From positions 1,240,001-1,304,000 of the forward strand of contig NZ_CP019701.2 of the NCBI RefSeq assembly GCF_002005205.3: DNA of 64,000 nt. The letters run 5' to 3'. The notes beneath the pieces were generated by a model. That model worked only from the letters and a program-made list of their open reading frames with translations, was not told the DNA's origin and made no database searches. Position 1 is the first letter of the stretch. Each line of letters starts with the position of its first letter. Of the stretch, positions 1-7,358 are shown in pieces. A program made the position numbers and the translations under genes. Source of the stretch: Rhizobium rhizogenes (GTDB lineage Bacteria > Pseudomonadota > Alphaproteobacteria > Rhizobiales > Rhizobiaceae).

Positions 1-95
1 TTACATTCGTTTCGATTATCGATACACCAATCTCCATCAGCAGCGACGAAGACGCCTCACCCGCCGATCTCGCTGCCACCACTAACCGGAGATGA
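1..95 (+). CDS. C-terminal end of an unidentified prophage I gene (partial)
   Basis: One plus-strand frame (codons from base 3) is open from the window edge to a TGA at 93-95. The tail is acidic and Ser/Ala-rich (SSDEDASPADLAA). The stop precedes the next likely start at 101 by five bases, which fits the tight packing of the downstream operon. Too little is visible to name a function, and this could be an incidental open frame. Confidence 0.35.
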   Translation, partial: TFVSIIDTPISISSDEDASPADLAATTNRR

Positions 96-100
96 ACGCG

Positions 101-355
101 ATGGCATGGGTAACCCGATACAGGATTGAAGACGGTGCCCGTGTTTTCAACGGAACCGAGTTCACGACCGACGAATGCGACGTGTTTGAGTATCGCAGCG
201 AAGGTGAAGCGAACGACGATGCCGAAGAGTTCGGCGGCGAGGTCGTCAAGTTCGATCGGTATGCCGCGCATCCCGACATGGTTTTCCCGTCGCGTTCGGT
301 CGATCCGCTCGTCCGTGGCGCTGATCTCGGCGGGCATCTGGAAGCGGCTGAGTAA
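101..355 (+). CDS. Small acidic prophage protein, unknown function
   Basis: An 84-residue protein, rich in Asp/Glu, of the kind found between regulatory and recombination genes in rhizobial prophages. The ATG at 101 is chosen because a GGAG at 88-91 lies nine bases upstream; the in-frame ATG at 92 directly abuts that GGAG and is an unlikely start. No motif, signal peptide or membrane segment is seen. It is first in a run of short plus-strand genes and is probably co-transcribed with them. Confidence 0.55.
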   Translation: MAWVTRYRIEDGARVFNGTEFTTDECDVFEYRSEGEANDDAEEFGGEVVKFDRYAAHPDMVFPSRSVDPLVRGADLGGHLEAAE

Positions 356-359
356 GACG

Positions 360-716
360 ATGAGCGAACGAGCAAAAACAACAGGCGGCTCAGCTTTCCC
401 CGGTAACCACTCTTACGTTGATGGGTATCCTGCAAGCTTCGAAGGCATGACGCACCGCGATTATGCGGCGATCCATGCAGATCAGCCAGGCATTGCCGAG
501 ATCGTTTCTATGGCCGGCTTAACCTACTCGGCCGGTCAGGTCTGGTCTGACGAGCAAACGTCCCTCGGTGGTTTCGAAATCTGGTGGCGGTCAATCCCAA
601 ATTCGGAACGGTTCATGCTTTCAGCCCGCGTCCGTTACGCGATGGCAGACGCCCTTCTGGCGGTTAAAGCCGAAACCGACCCCAAGCACTCAGATTACGA
701 CGACGGGCCATTTTGA
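360..716 (+). CDS. Hypothetical prophage protein (118 aa)
   Basis: It starts at ATG 360, four bases after the preceding stop. The mixed-composition 118-residue sequence includes a conserved-looking core (FEGMTHRDYAAIHADQPG) and a Trp-rich stretch (GFEIWWRSIP). The upstream in-frame extension to 126 is low-complexity Arg/Ser-rich sequence in the shadow of the previous gene, so it was left out. No family is recognised. The sequence suggests a soluble protein, and its position fits an early or accessory phage role. Confidence 0.6.
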   Translation: MSERAKTTGGSAFPGNHSYVDGYPASFEGMTHRDYAAIHADQPGIAEIVSMAGLTYSAGQVWSDEQTSLGGFEIWWRSIPNSERFMLSARVRYAMADALLAVKAETDPKHSDYDDGPF

Positions 717-753
717 GCCGCCCCGCATAGGGCTTCAGACAAGGGATAGGGAT

Positions 754-1017
754 ATGACGCTGAGCCTCAAAGTCCTAAAGGACATATTTCCGAAAAATGA
801 ACCGGCGTTCGAAGCGCCCTTCCGTGTCGAGACAGACAAGGATGGAGAGGTTCATATCCGTGATGCGCAGGGTGACATACTAGCGACGTTCGCTCGATAC
901 ACGCAAATGCCGATTAGCGACGAAAGAGCCTTGGCTTACGAGGTCGCCTACTGGGAAATTGAAGCAAACCGCATCGTTGCGGCGCTCAATGCTTCTTACC
1001 CCACCCCCACCAAGTAA
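754..1017 (+). CDS. Hypothetical prophage protein (87 aa)
   Basis: ATG 754 follows an AGGGATAGGG stretch that can act as ribosome-binding site. The 87 residues read as a compact soluble domain (FRVETDKDGEVHIRDAQGDI, then a helical C-terminus ending in a Pro/Thr tail). No catalytic motif was seen. It is in the same direction as its neighbours and lies 37 bases from the preceding gene. Confidence 0.6.
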   Translation: MTLSLKVLKDIFPKNEPAFEAPFRVETDKDGEVHIRDAQGDILATFARYTQMPISDERALAYEVAYWEIEANRIVAALNASYPTPTK

Positions 1018-1040
1018 CCACAGCAAAGCGGGATAAGAAG

Positions 1041-1301
1041 ATGGCAGAGATTGAGTGTGTCTATCGAGCCAGAGTTTTCTACGAAGCCAGCCCAGACATC
1101 GTGGATGCAATAGAAAACAAAGCATTCGGTTGGCAAGGGTCTCTTGAGGTCGAAACGATGTGCGGGAATGCGTGCTGTCCGCCGCACATCGTCGCTGAAG
1201 GCCGATCTCTGGCAGAAGTTACAAAATGGGCCGAGAAAGTTGAGCGCTACATCACGCGCCGCAAAGGGGCTGAACTTCTAGCCCCTGCCCAATCCTCCTA
1301 A
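1041..1301 (+). CDS. Hypothetical prophage protein (86 aa)
   Basis: The start at 1041 is preceded by GATAAGAAG. The protein is 86 aa. It contains a CGNACCPPH segment, whose clustered Cys and His could bind metal, although the spacing matches no zinc finger I can name. A second frame on the other strand through this region is a shadow. Gene order suggests it belongs to the early operon upstream of the RecE/RecT-like pair. Confidence 0.55.
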   Translation: MAEIECVYRARVFYEASPDIVDAIENKAFGWQGSLEVETMCGNACCPPHIVAEGRSLAEVTKWAEKVERYITRRKGAELLAPAQSS

Positions 1302-1345
1302 CCAACCCACCGGCTTTGTCAGAGTAACAGATAAGGGGCAGGATA

Positions 1346-1534
1346 ATGAGCAAGGCAGTTGAAGACGTGTTGTTGGAGCGCCAGAGACAGGTTGTCGCTG
1401 AGGGCTTCGACCAGAACCACGACGACGCATACCATGACGGCGACCCGCGCAAAGCAGCGGCCATGCTCAACGAGGGTTTGGTTCAGGGCGTCGAAGAACG
1501 TCTGTCGCTCTATGCTTCGAAAGGGAGATCGTGA
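1346..1534 (+). CDS. Hypothetical prophage protein (62 aa)
   Basis: Small acidic protein with ATG at 1346 behind AAGGGGCAGGATA. Its TGA overlaps the ATG of the next gene (TGATG at 1532-1536), a sign of translational coupling. The early part (VLLERQRQVVAEGFDQNHDD) resembles a short segment seen in many phage and prophage proteins of unknown function. No domain can be assigned with confidence. Confidence 0.55.
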   Translation: MSKAVEDVLLERQRQVVAEGFDQNHDDAYHDGDPRKAAAMLNEGLVQGVEERLSLYASKGRS

Positions 1535-1758
1535 TGCCCTCCGCTTTCTCCAACACACCAGAAGCGGACGCACTGATCGAACGCATCGAAGCGATCGACA
1601 AGCGTTACCAGGCCGCCCAGCGCAAGATGCGCTCCATCGAACAACTCACCCTCGTTCTCGTGTCCTGCAGCCTCATGTTCGGCGGGTGCTTGGCGCTTGA
1701 GAGCGTCCTGAAGGAACGGGCGGTTATCAATCAGGAGGTCAGCGCGTGGAAAAGATAG
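1534..1758 (+). CDS. Small predicted single-span membrane protein of prophage I
   Basis: The protein is 74 aa, translationally coupled to the previous gene and overlapping the following nuclease gene by 13 bases. The N-terminal half is helical and charged; residues about 40-55 (LVLVSCSLMFGGCLALESV) are hydrophobic enough for one membrane segment. Function unknown. The overlap on both sides supports it as a real member of the operon. Confidence 0.55.
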   Translation: MPSAFSNTPEADALIERIEAIDKRYQAAQRKMRSIEQLTLVLVSCSLMFGGCLALESVLKERAVINQEVSAWKR

Positions 1759-2750
1759 TCGATCAGGACAGGTTCCAGCACATCAGCGGCATTGCCGGGA
1801 AGCTAATCGGCGGCCTTCGACGGGATCGCGTCTGGGACGGCTCGCAAATCAAGCTGGGCGCGGTCTACAGCGGCGTTCCGATTGAGGCCTACCACAGCGA
1901 TACCGAACTGTTTGACGGCTTCTCTATCTCAAGCTCAGGCCTTCGCGCCGTGCTAAAGCGTCCGTCCGAATATTGGGGCTTCTCGCCCTACAATCCCAAT
2001 CCGTTTGAAAAGCCGGAGAAGGATAGCCTGGAGTTCGGCAAGGCGGCCCATATGCTGTTGCTGGGCGAAGAAGGCTTCAAGGAGCGCTATGTCCTGCGCC
2101 CGGAGAAATATCCCGACGAGAAAGGCAACAAGAAGCCTTGGAGCGGCAATTCCAACTGGTGCAAGAAGTGGCTTGCCGATCAGAAGAACGCCGGCCGCGT
2201 CGTCATCACCGACACCGATATCTCGCATATACGCCACATCGCCAACTCGCTCCAGAGCAAGGAGGCTATCCGCCTCGGCATTCTGAACGGTCGCATCGAG
2301 CGCAGCATCTTCTGCAAGCACGGCGATATCTGGCTGAAGGCGCGGCCGGATGTGGTGCCGAACGACAGCGGCGACTTTGTCGACTTGAAGACAGCCGCCA
2401 GTGTGGATGATGAAAGCCTGTCCAAGGCGATCTATTCGCACGGCTATCATGTTCAGGCCGGGCTGCTCCGCATGGTGGTCCGCGAAATCCTCGGCGCCGA
2501 CGCATTCTCCAGCTTCACCTTCGTGTTTGTAGAGAAGTCCCCCCCCTATGACGTGCGGGTTATGCAGCTGAAAGACGAGGATATCGACCTCGGGGAAGCG
2601 CTCGCCCGCAAGGCCATTGCGACGGTCAACGAGTGCCTGAAGCGCAACGACTGGCCAGGCTACGACGGCTTCGACAAGGCCATTTCCTACGCCGAGATGC
2701 CCGGATGGGCAAAGACTCGAATCAAAATTGAACTGGAGGCCGCAGCGTGA
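1746..2750 (+). CDS. PD-(D/E)XK nuclease-like protein, RecE/exonuclease VIII type (DUF3799-like)
   Basis: A 334-aa protein starting at GTG 1746. The core shows the layout of RecE-like phage exonucleases: a helical entry motif (EFGKAAHMLLLG, about residues 98-109), then KARPDVVPNDSGDFVDLKTA (about 198-217), where the first D, the second D of FVDLK and the K form the PD-(D/E)XK metal site. In this family the enzyme degrades one strand from double-strand ends and hands single strands to an annealing protein. The RecT-like gene follows with a 4-base overlap (ATGA-type), so the two probably form a recombination pair. Assignment is by motif and context; the N-terminal 60 residues are not diagnostic. 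Confidence 0.8.
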   Translation: MEKIVDQDRFQHISGIAGKLIGGLRRDRVWDGSQIKLGAVYSGVPIEAYHSDTELFDGFSISSSGLRAVLKRPSEYWGFSPYNPNPFEKPEKDSLEFGKAAHMLLLGEEGFKERYVLRPEKYPDEKGNKKPWSGNSNWCKKWLADQKNAGRVVITDTDISHIRHIANSLQSKEAIRLGILNGRIERSIFCKHGDIWLKARPDVVPNDSGDFVDLKTAASVDDESLSKAIYSHGYHVQAGLLRMVVREILGADAFSSFTFVFVEKSPPYDVRVMQLKDEDIDLGEALARKAIATVNECLKRNDWPGYDGFDKAISYAEMPGWAKTRIKIELEAAA

Positions 2751-3922
2751 ACCAGCTTGCCAAGAATAACGAACGCCCTTCCAAACCTGCGCTTCTTGCC
2801 GGCGGCGCAATTTCCGCAATCGTACCACAGTCGATCGAGGAAGCATTCCGTTTGGCCGAGGCGATCCATATGTCTGGCATGGCCCCGAGTGGCTTCGACA
2901 GCCCACAGAAGGTCATGATCGCCATGCTCGCCGGCCTTGAAATCGGCATGCCGCCTATGGCTTCCGTTCAGTCTGTGGCCGTCATCAACAATCGTCCGTG
3001 CATCTGGGGTGATGCACTTATCGGCGTCGTCCGCAAATCCCCGCTTTGCCTCTATGTCACCGAGTGGATTGAGGGCGAAGGTGACGAGATGATCGCTCAT
3101 TGTGAGACACACCGCAAAGGCGAACCGCGCCCTGTCAAAATGTCGTTCTCGGTAGTCGATGCCAAGAAGGCTGGCTTGTGGCAGACGGAAGCCCGGATCA
3201 CGAAGAAATCGCGGGATGGCGGCACCTACCAGAAAGACAACGACAGCCCGTGGTACAAATACCCGAAGCGAATGCTGCAAATGCGAGCCCGCGCTTGGTG
3301 CCTTCGTGACGTCTACGCCGATGTGACCAAGGGCATGCAGGTACGCGAAGAAGTCGAGGATTACCAGCACGTCGGCCCCGACAACGCCCGCGATATCACA
3401 CCGGCGCAGCCGTCGGTCATGGCAAGGCTCCGCGCCGCTCAGGAAGCCCCACAGCAGCCCGAGGAAGAGCGCGAAGGCTTTGACGCGGCATTCGTCCATT
3501 CGGAGACGGAAACAGCTCTCACGGGCGAGATACTGCCCAACACCAATTCCGACGATGAATCCCCTGCCCAGTCGTCGGATAACGCTGGCATGACGCCAGT
3601 AGATGAGGCCGGAGCGGATGAAGTCCCCGCCTCCGATGCTCCGGCCTCGACCGATCCAGAGCGCGATATCCTTATCCGGTTTGCTGCTGAAATGCTGCCG
3701 ATGGCCGCTACAGCGCCGACTGAGGCATGGAAGGAAGTCGAAAAGGGCTGGTCTGAAGGCGAGATGAAAAAGCTGTCTTCCGCCGGTCTGGAAAAGGCGA
3801 AGGCGATCAGCATGTCGCTGCGTGCGATTGCGAAGGGCAACACCAGTCTGGAGTCGGCGGTCGAGTATTACGCCGAGGTGCTGGACTGCAAGGCTTCTGA
3901 TCTGGGAGGCGTCGATGGCTGA
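2747..3922 (+). CDS. RecT-like single-strand annealing protein
   Basis: The 391-aa product has a conserved N-terminal two thirds typical of phage RecT-family proteins: SPQKVMIAMLAGLEIGMPPM, a Trp-rich 'WGDALIGVV' segment and 'SPWYKYPKRMLQMRARAWCLRD' near residues 165-187. The last third is acidic, Pro/Ser-rich and likely disordered (about residues 225-310), ending in a helical segment. RecT proteins anneal complementary strands during phage recombination, working with a 5'-3' exonuclease. The gene overlaps the RecE-like gene upstream by 4 bases and the next gene downstream by 8, so translation is probably coupled. Confidence 0.8.
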   Translation: MNQLAKNNERPSKPALLAGGAISAIVPQSIEEAFRLAEAIHMSGMAPSGFDSPQKVMIAMLAGLEIGMPPMASVQSVAVINNRPCIWGDALIGVVRKSPLCLYVTEWIEGEGDEMIAHCETHRKGEPRPVKMSFSVVDAKKAGLWQTEARITKKSRDGGTYQKDNDSPWYKYPKRMLQMRARAWCLRDVYADVTKGMQVREEVEDYQHVGPDNARDITPAQPSVMARLRAAQEAPQQPEEEREGFDAAFVHSETETALTGEILPNTNSDDESPAQSSDNAGMTPVDEAGADEVPASDAPASTDPERDILIRFAAEMLPMAATAPTEAWKEVEKGWSEGEMKKLSSAGLEKAKAISMSLRAIAKGNTSLESAVEYYAEVLDCKASDLGGVDG

Positions 3923-4568
3923 CCGTCCTATCCTTTTCAGCGCGCCAATGATCCGCGCGTTGCTGGCTGGCACGAAGACACAGACGCGGCGCCTTATCAA
4001 GCCACGCGGGAAGCATCGCCCAAGCCTGTTCGACGGCACATGGTCCGATTCATATGTGCTTGACCACGGCAACGAAAGCTGGCGCCAAGTCGATATCCCG
4101 ATCAAACTTGGTGATCGCCTGTGGGTGCGTGAAACATGGGCTCCCTTGTCTGCCCTTACCCACAACGATCCGGGCGTGCAGGCTTTGGCGGACGGAGGTT
4201 TCTATCGCGCTGACGGTGGGACGGTCGATGGCGAAATCTCCAAGTGGTTACCGTCGATTTTTATGCCTCGTCATGCTTCCCGCCTGACGCTGATCGTCAC
4301 CGACGTGCGGGTGGAGCGGTTGCAGGACATCAGCGAGGCTGACGCGGATGCCGAATGCTTTGGCGGCAACTATCCCGGCGATGTTCTGCCAGAGGTATTC
4401 CACGGAGACCGGGAGCAGTACGGCCATCTTTCGATGGCGCAATGCTACGGCAGACTGTGGAACCACATCAACGGCGCTGGAGCATGGGAAGAAAACCCGT
4501 GGATAGTCGCCTACACCTTCACCGTCCACCACGGCAACATCGACCAGATTGCGCAGGTGGCAGCATGA
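3915..4568 (+). CDS. ASCH/PUA-like phage protein (often named 'morphogenetic protein')
   Basis: The start is ATG 3915, inside the end of the RecT-like gene. The opening RPILFSAPMIRALLAGTKTQ-TRR is the signature of a widespread prophage family with an ASCH/PUA-like fold. The rest has alternating beta-rich segments (GDRLWVRETW, SRLTLIVTDVRVERLQDI, then a C-terminal NPWIVAYTF). The family is frequently labelled morphogenetic, but that name has little functional backing; an RNA- or nucleotide-binding role is more likely from the fold. 217 aa. Confidence 0.75.
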   Translation: MADRPILFSAPMIRALLAGTKTQTRRLIKPRGKHRPSLFDGTWSDSYVLDHGNESWRQVDIPIKLGDRLWVRETWAPLSALTHNDPGVQALADGGFYRADGGTVDGEISKWLPSIFMPRHASRLTLIVTDVRVERLQDISEADADAECFGGNYPGDVLPEVFHGDREQYGHLSMAQCYGRLWNHINGAGAWEENPWIVAYTFTVHHGNIDQIAQVAA

Positions 4569-4768
4569 ACCGCCTCATTAGACGCGCCATCCACCACTGG
4601 CTCGCTTGGAAGTCGAGACGGAAGCTTGCCCGTGAATACAACTGGCAAACCGAGATCGACGCCGAGATAAGACAGGCAAAGCAATCCCACGGCAAGACAG
4701 GACGTGTCCGCGATCTGGAACGCCGCAAGCGGGACATGATGACACACGCGCTGAGAGGGCATAACTGA
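4565..4768 (+). CDS. Small basic prophage protein (67 aa)
   Basis: A very Arg/Lys-rich 67-residue protein (RRAIHHWLAWKSRRKLAREYNW), consistent with nucleic-acid binding. Its ATG overlaps the preceding stop (ATGA at 4565-4568) and its own stop overlaps the next ATG at 4768, so it is embedded in a coupled operon. No family is recognised. Confidence 0.55.
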   Translation: MNRLIRRAIHHWLAWKSRRKLAREYNWQTEIDAEIRQAKQSHGKTGRVRDLERRKRDMMTHALRGHN

Positions 4769-5370
4769 TGGCCCGGACAGTAGACGAGTGGGTAGGCAAG
4801 ACGGATGACGCCAGAGTGCCACCACGGGTCCGCCAGCGCGTGTTCGACCGGCATAACGGCATATGCCACCTGACCGGCCGCAAAATTCAGCCTGGTGAGA
4901 AATGGGAGCTGGAGCATATCCACGCCCTCATCCTCGGTGGTCAGCATAGAGAAAGCAATCTGGCGCCGGCGCTCTATGCCCCTCACAAGGTCAAGACGGC
5001 CACCGAGATGAAGGTGAAAGCTAAGACCGATGCTGTTCGAAAGAAGCATCTGGGCATCACCCGCCCGAAGCAGACGATCAAGTCCGCCCCCTTCCCCAAA
5101 TCCGAAAAGGCAAGCCAGCGAGACCCGAACAAAGGACTGCCGCCGCTGCCACGCAACAATCTGTACGAGGCAAAGACAGCTTGGGCATTTGCCGATGGCG
5201 ATCTGGTGCGCAAGAAATCCGGCTCATGGTGGGAAGGCCGCGTCGTCGGCACATACTCCACCGAGCAGACACCGCGCGGATATGCCGTCCAGTTGGATAA
5301 GGCATTTGGCCCTGTCCAGATTTACCCGGAATCGGCTCTTGAGAGCGCCCTGCAATCGGAGGAGCGGTGA
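4768..5370 (+). CDS. HNH endonuclease fused to an R67/DfrB-like C-terminal domain
   Basis: Two domains in 200 aa. Residues about 20-80 form an HNH nuclease core: GICHLTGRKI, then ELEHIHALILGG (H50, H52), ESNLAP (N64) and APHKVKT (H73). One expected zinc Cys is replaced (CHLT rather than CxxC). Residues about 80-138 are a basic, Pro-rich linker. Residues about 143-193 match the type II dihydrofolate reductase of plasmid R67: GDLVRKKSG, WWEGRVVGTY, TPRGYAV and VQIYP. The R67 active residues K32, Q67, I68 and Y69 correspond to K149, Q184, I185 and Y186 here. R67 works as an SH3-fold tetramer around a central pore. Whether this fusion reduces dihydrofolate, or uses the fold for assembly or DNA binding, cannot be decided from sequence. 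The gene is coupled to both neighbours by 1-3 base overlaps. Confidence 0.85.
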   Translation: MARTVDEWVGKTDDARVPPRVRQRVFDRHNGICHLTGRKIQPGEKWELEHIHALILGGQHRESNLAPALYAPHKVKTATEMKVKAKTDAVRKKHLGITRPKQTIKSAPFPKSEKASQRDPNKGLPPLPRNNLYEAKTAWAFADGDLVRKKSGSWWEGRVVGTYSTEQTPRGYAVQLDKAFGPVQIYPESALESALQSEER

Positions 5371-5633
5371 TGAAGATGGAATCCGCTGGAAAGGACATGC
5401 GCCGAATTATCTCCGATACGGGAGAGGTGGTGGGGCTTGCCGCAAAGCTTATGAATAATCGTTGGTGTGCCCTTGATTGTGACGGCGGCCGTATAGCGCG
5501 GGCTGGTTTTTTCGACACTCCGCGCCAGGTCTTGCAGTGGTTTGAGAAAGAGGAGCGGTGCTGTCCCAGCACCTGCCATACATCTACCGATGGGACCGCC
5601 AAGGCCGTAAAGGCCAGCCCTGCGATGTCCTGA
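5370..5633 (+). CDS. Hypothetical prophage protein (87 aa)
   Basis: ATG 5370 overlaps the TGA of the HNH gene. The first 60 residues look genuine (ISDTGEVVGLAAKLMNNRW, then GFFDTPRQVLQWFEKEE). The last 25 residues lie in the overlap with the next frame and read like low-complexity sequence, so the true end could be affected by a frameshift or simply be a long overlap. Function unknown. Confidence 0.5.
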   Translation: MKMESAGKDMRRIISDTGEVVGLAAKLMNNRWCALDCDGGRIARAGFFDTPRQVLQWFEKEERCCPSTCHTSTDGTAKAVKASPAMS

Positions 5634-5749
5634 TCCGCACCAAGGTCATGAATAGTTGTCTCGTCCGGTTTGGCGACGGCTACACCATGGTCACAAGCCG
5701 CAATGCGCTGATGAGCAACCGAGCGGCGCTTGAAAGGAGCGAGGGATGA
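5558..5749 (+). CDS. Hypothetical prophage protein (63 aa)
   Basis: This frame starts at GTG 5558 (or a nearby non-ATG codon) just after AGGAG at 5551. It encodes YIYRWDRQGRKGQPCDVLIR and a C-terminal region (SCLVRFGDGYTMVTSRNAL) that looks like a real small phage protein. It overlaps the previous frame by 76 bases, which is long, and its stop overlaps the next ATG (ATGA at 5746-5749). No function can be inferred. Confidence 0.5.
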   Translation: MLSQHLPYIYRWDRQGRKGQPCDVLIRTKVMNSCLVRFGDGYTMVTSRNALMSNRAALERSEG

Positions 5750-5943
5750 CGGAGGAAGCCAGAACAATCGCCAGAAGATCGAGAGCCAGCGAAAGAGCTA
5801 TCACAGCCGCCCTCACCGCGATGAAGTCTGCAGGCCTGCCTGTGGATAAGGTGTGCGTAAACGGTGGACAGGTCGAGATCCACGTCAATACCGTTGAGGG
5901 CGCGACAGAAGCTGAAAATGATGGAGGCCTCAAAGATTGGTGA
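5746..5943 (+). CDS. Hypothetical prophage protein (65 aa)
   Basis: Small helical protein (ARTIARRSRASERAITAALT) followed by a short beta-like stretch (VCVNGGQVEIHVN). Its position directly before a phage integrase, and its size, would suit an excisionase, but no helix-turn-helix or winged-helix signature is clear. It is coupled to the upstream gene by a 4-base overlap and lies eight bases from the integrase start. Confidence 0.5.
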   Translation: MTEEARTIARRSRASERAITAALTAMKSAGLPVDKVCVNGGQVEIHVNTVEGATEAENDGGLKDW

Positions 5944-5951
5944 GGCTTCAA

Positions 5952-7019
5952 ATGAAAATCGACTATCCGGGCCTGATTGAGCAGAAACTTCCTTCAGGCA
6001 CGGTCATTTATCGCGTCAGGCCGAAAGGCCAACACAGCAAGCGCATCCAGATAAGCGGGGAGTTCGGCTCAGACGAGTTTATCCGCCAATACTGGATAGC
6101 CAGGCGCGGAGAAAAACCGGAGCAGGAGAAGAAAGCGTCCGAGCAGGAAGCACCGAAATCTATCGGGTGGCTTGTTCAAAGCTACTTCGAATATTTGGAA
6201 GAGCGCGTGAAGGCCGGAACAACCAGCGCAAAAACGGTGAAGAAAAAGCGTAATCTTCTCAACCGGCTAATTGTCGAACCGGACAGGAAAATGCTCATTC
6301 CGCGGGAAAAGCTCATTGAGATGCAGGACAAGATGGGGTCGACGCCGGCACAGGCCGACGCACTCATGGAAGCTGTTAGCGTCATGTACGGTTGGGCTGT
6401 CGAGCGGAAATATGTTCTTGAGAACACAGCCAAGGGCATCAAGCAGATATATCGCAAGGGCGAAGGCGCCACACCGTGGAAGGCAGCGGATGTCAAAAAG
6501 TTCTTTGCCACCCACAAATACGGTAGCAAGCCCTATATAGCCATGAACGTTCTGCTGTGGACCGGATGCCGAATTGAAGACCTGACGATCCTTGGACGGA
6601 AATTCGAATGCGTCATCGATGGGATCGAGGCGCTTCGCTGGACTCCGCTGAAGCGCGGGTCGTCGGAAGTATCCCTTCCCTTGTTCGCACCGCTGAAAGC
6701 AGCAACGAGATCGGCAACAGTGCAAGGCAACACATACGTTCTCGGCAGAGGTGGCAATCCATACGCCAGCGGAGACGCAATGTCCGCAATGTTCAAGCAT
6801 TGGTGCCGCGATGCCGGCCTAAACGAACTGTCCGCTCACGGGGTCAGGAAAGGTCTGGCAGAGGTGTTGGCTGAAATGGGTTGCACCCAATACGAGATCA
6901 TGGCGATACTCGGTCATTCCGAAGCCAAAACGAGTGAAGTTTACACACGCAGGGTCGAAAGATGGAAGCTTGCTCAGGGTGCTATGGAGAAGGTAACCGC
7001 GACTGGCACTTGGTTCTGA
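5952..7019 (+). CDS. int: Tyrosine recombinase (phage integrase)
   Basis: A 355-aa site-specific recombinase that integrates and excises prophage I. ATG 5952 is preferred because GAGG lies about nine bases upstream; an in-frame GTG at 5937 is the alternative. An N-terminal arm-binding part and a core-binding helical domain (about 70-170) precede the catalytic domain. Visible catalytic residues are R207 (TGCRIEDL), a Lys in the beta-hairpin (about K234), H296 and R299 (SAHGVRKGL), H322 (ILGHSE) and Y331 (SEVYTRR). The gene ends 65 bases from the 3' end of tRNA-Leu, which fits insertion at that tRNA. Confidence 0.93.
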   Translation: MKIDYPGLIEQKLPSGTVIYRVRPKGQHSKRIQISGEFGSDEFIRQYWIARRGEKPEQEKKASEQEAPKSIGWLVQSYFEYLEERVKAGTTSAKTVKKKRNLLNRLIVEPDRKMLIPREKLIEMQDKMGSTPAQADALMEAVSVMYGWAVERKYVLENTAKGIKQIYRKGEGATPWKAADVKKFFATHKYGSKPYIAMNVLLWTGCRIEDLTILGRKFECVIDGIEALRWTPLKRGSSEVSLPLFAPLKAATRSATVQGNTYVLGRGGNPYASGDAMSAMFKHWCRDAGLNELSAHGVRKGLAEVLAEMGCTQYEIMAILGHSEAKTSEVYTRRVERWKLAQGAMEKVTATGTWF

Positions 7020-7084
7020 TTGGTCCAATGCCGGTCCAAAATTGGACCGGTATCATTGAAACATCTCAACAATTTCTTGTTGAA

Positions 7085-7110
7085 TGGTGCGGTCGAGAAG
7101 ACTCGAACTT
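7085..7110. other. Probable att site of prophage I at tRNA-Leu 3' end
   Basis: The 3' end of the tRNA-Leu gene, including CCA, points towards the integrase, so the prophage lies immediately 3' of the tRNA. Tyrosine integrases commonly cross over in this part of a tRNA and restore it. The exact core cannot be defined because the other attachment site lies outside the window. Confidence 0.45.
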
Positions 7111-7169
7111 CCACGGGTTGCCCCACAGCGACCTCAACGCTGCGCGTCTACCAATTCCGCCACGACCGC
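7085..7169 (-). tRNA. tRNA-Leu (anticodon GAG)
   Basis: Reading the minus strand gives an 85-base class II tRNA. The acceptor stem GCGGTCG pairs with CGACCGC, followed by discriminator A and encoded CCA. The D arm carries GGAATTGGTAGACGC. The anticodon stem CAGCG/CGCTG encloses loop TTGAGGT with anticodon GAG. A variable arm TGGGGCAACCCG and a T arm with GTTCGAGTC follow. GAG reads CUC and CUU codons. Its 3' end serves as the likely attachment site for prophage I. Confidence 0.95.
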
Positions 7170-7358
7170 ATCGTGGTAGATGTCAACTTGCGCCGACGGG
7201 GGTGCATGTAGCAAAAGGATTTTCGGTGCACAAGAGCGTCGTGACAGTTTTTTGAAATTAAAAATCGCACCGCGCCGCCCTATATGCAGGAAGCCCGGAA
7301 ATGCTGGGGTTGCCGGCCTCCCGCCATTTTGCGAGAAGGCTGTGGAAAGGACTTTTTC

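Larger units (their letters stand above)
1..7095. mobile_element. Prophage I, integrase-proximal end (left part outside window)
   Basis: A run of short, co-directional, often overlapping plus-strand genes of phage type (RecE-like nuclease, RecT-like annealing protein, HNH endonuclease, tyrosine integrase) stops at the 3' end of a tRNA-Leu gene. Integrase next to a tRNA 3' end is the classic boundary of a tyrosine-recombinase prophage or integrative island. Base composition is close to the host, unlike prophage II. The other end lies upstream of the window, so size, structural genes and completeness cannot be judged. The exact edge within the tRNA is inferred. Confidence 0.8.

Noticed and set aside
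2687..4165. 492-codon minus-strand open frame opposite the RecE/RecT-like genes
   Set aside because: It is a GC-rich antisense shadow with Arg/His-rich composition, no start signal and no family resemblance, while the plus-strand genes have clear domains and coupled starts.
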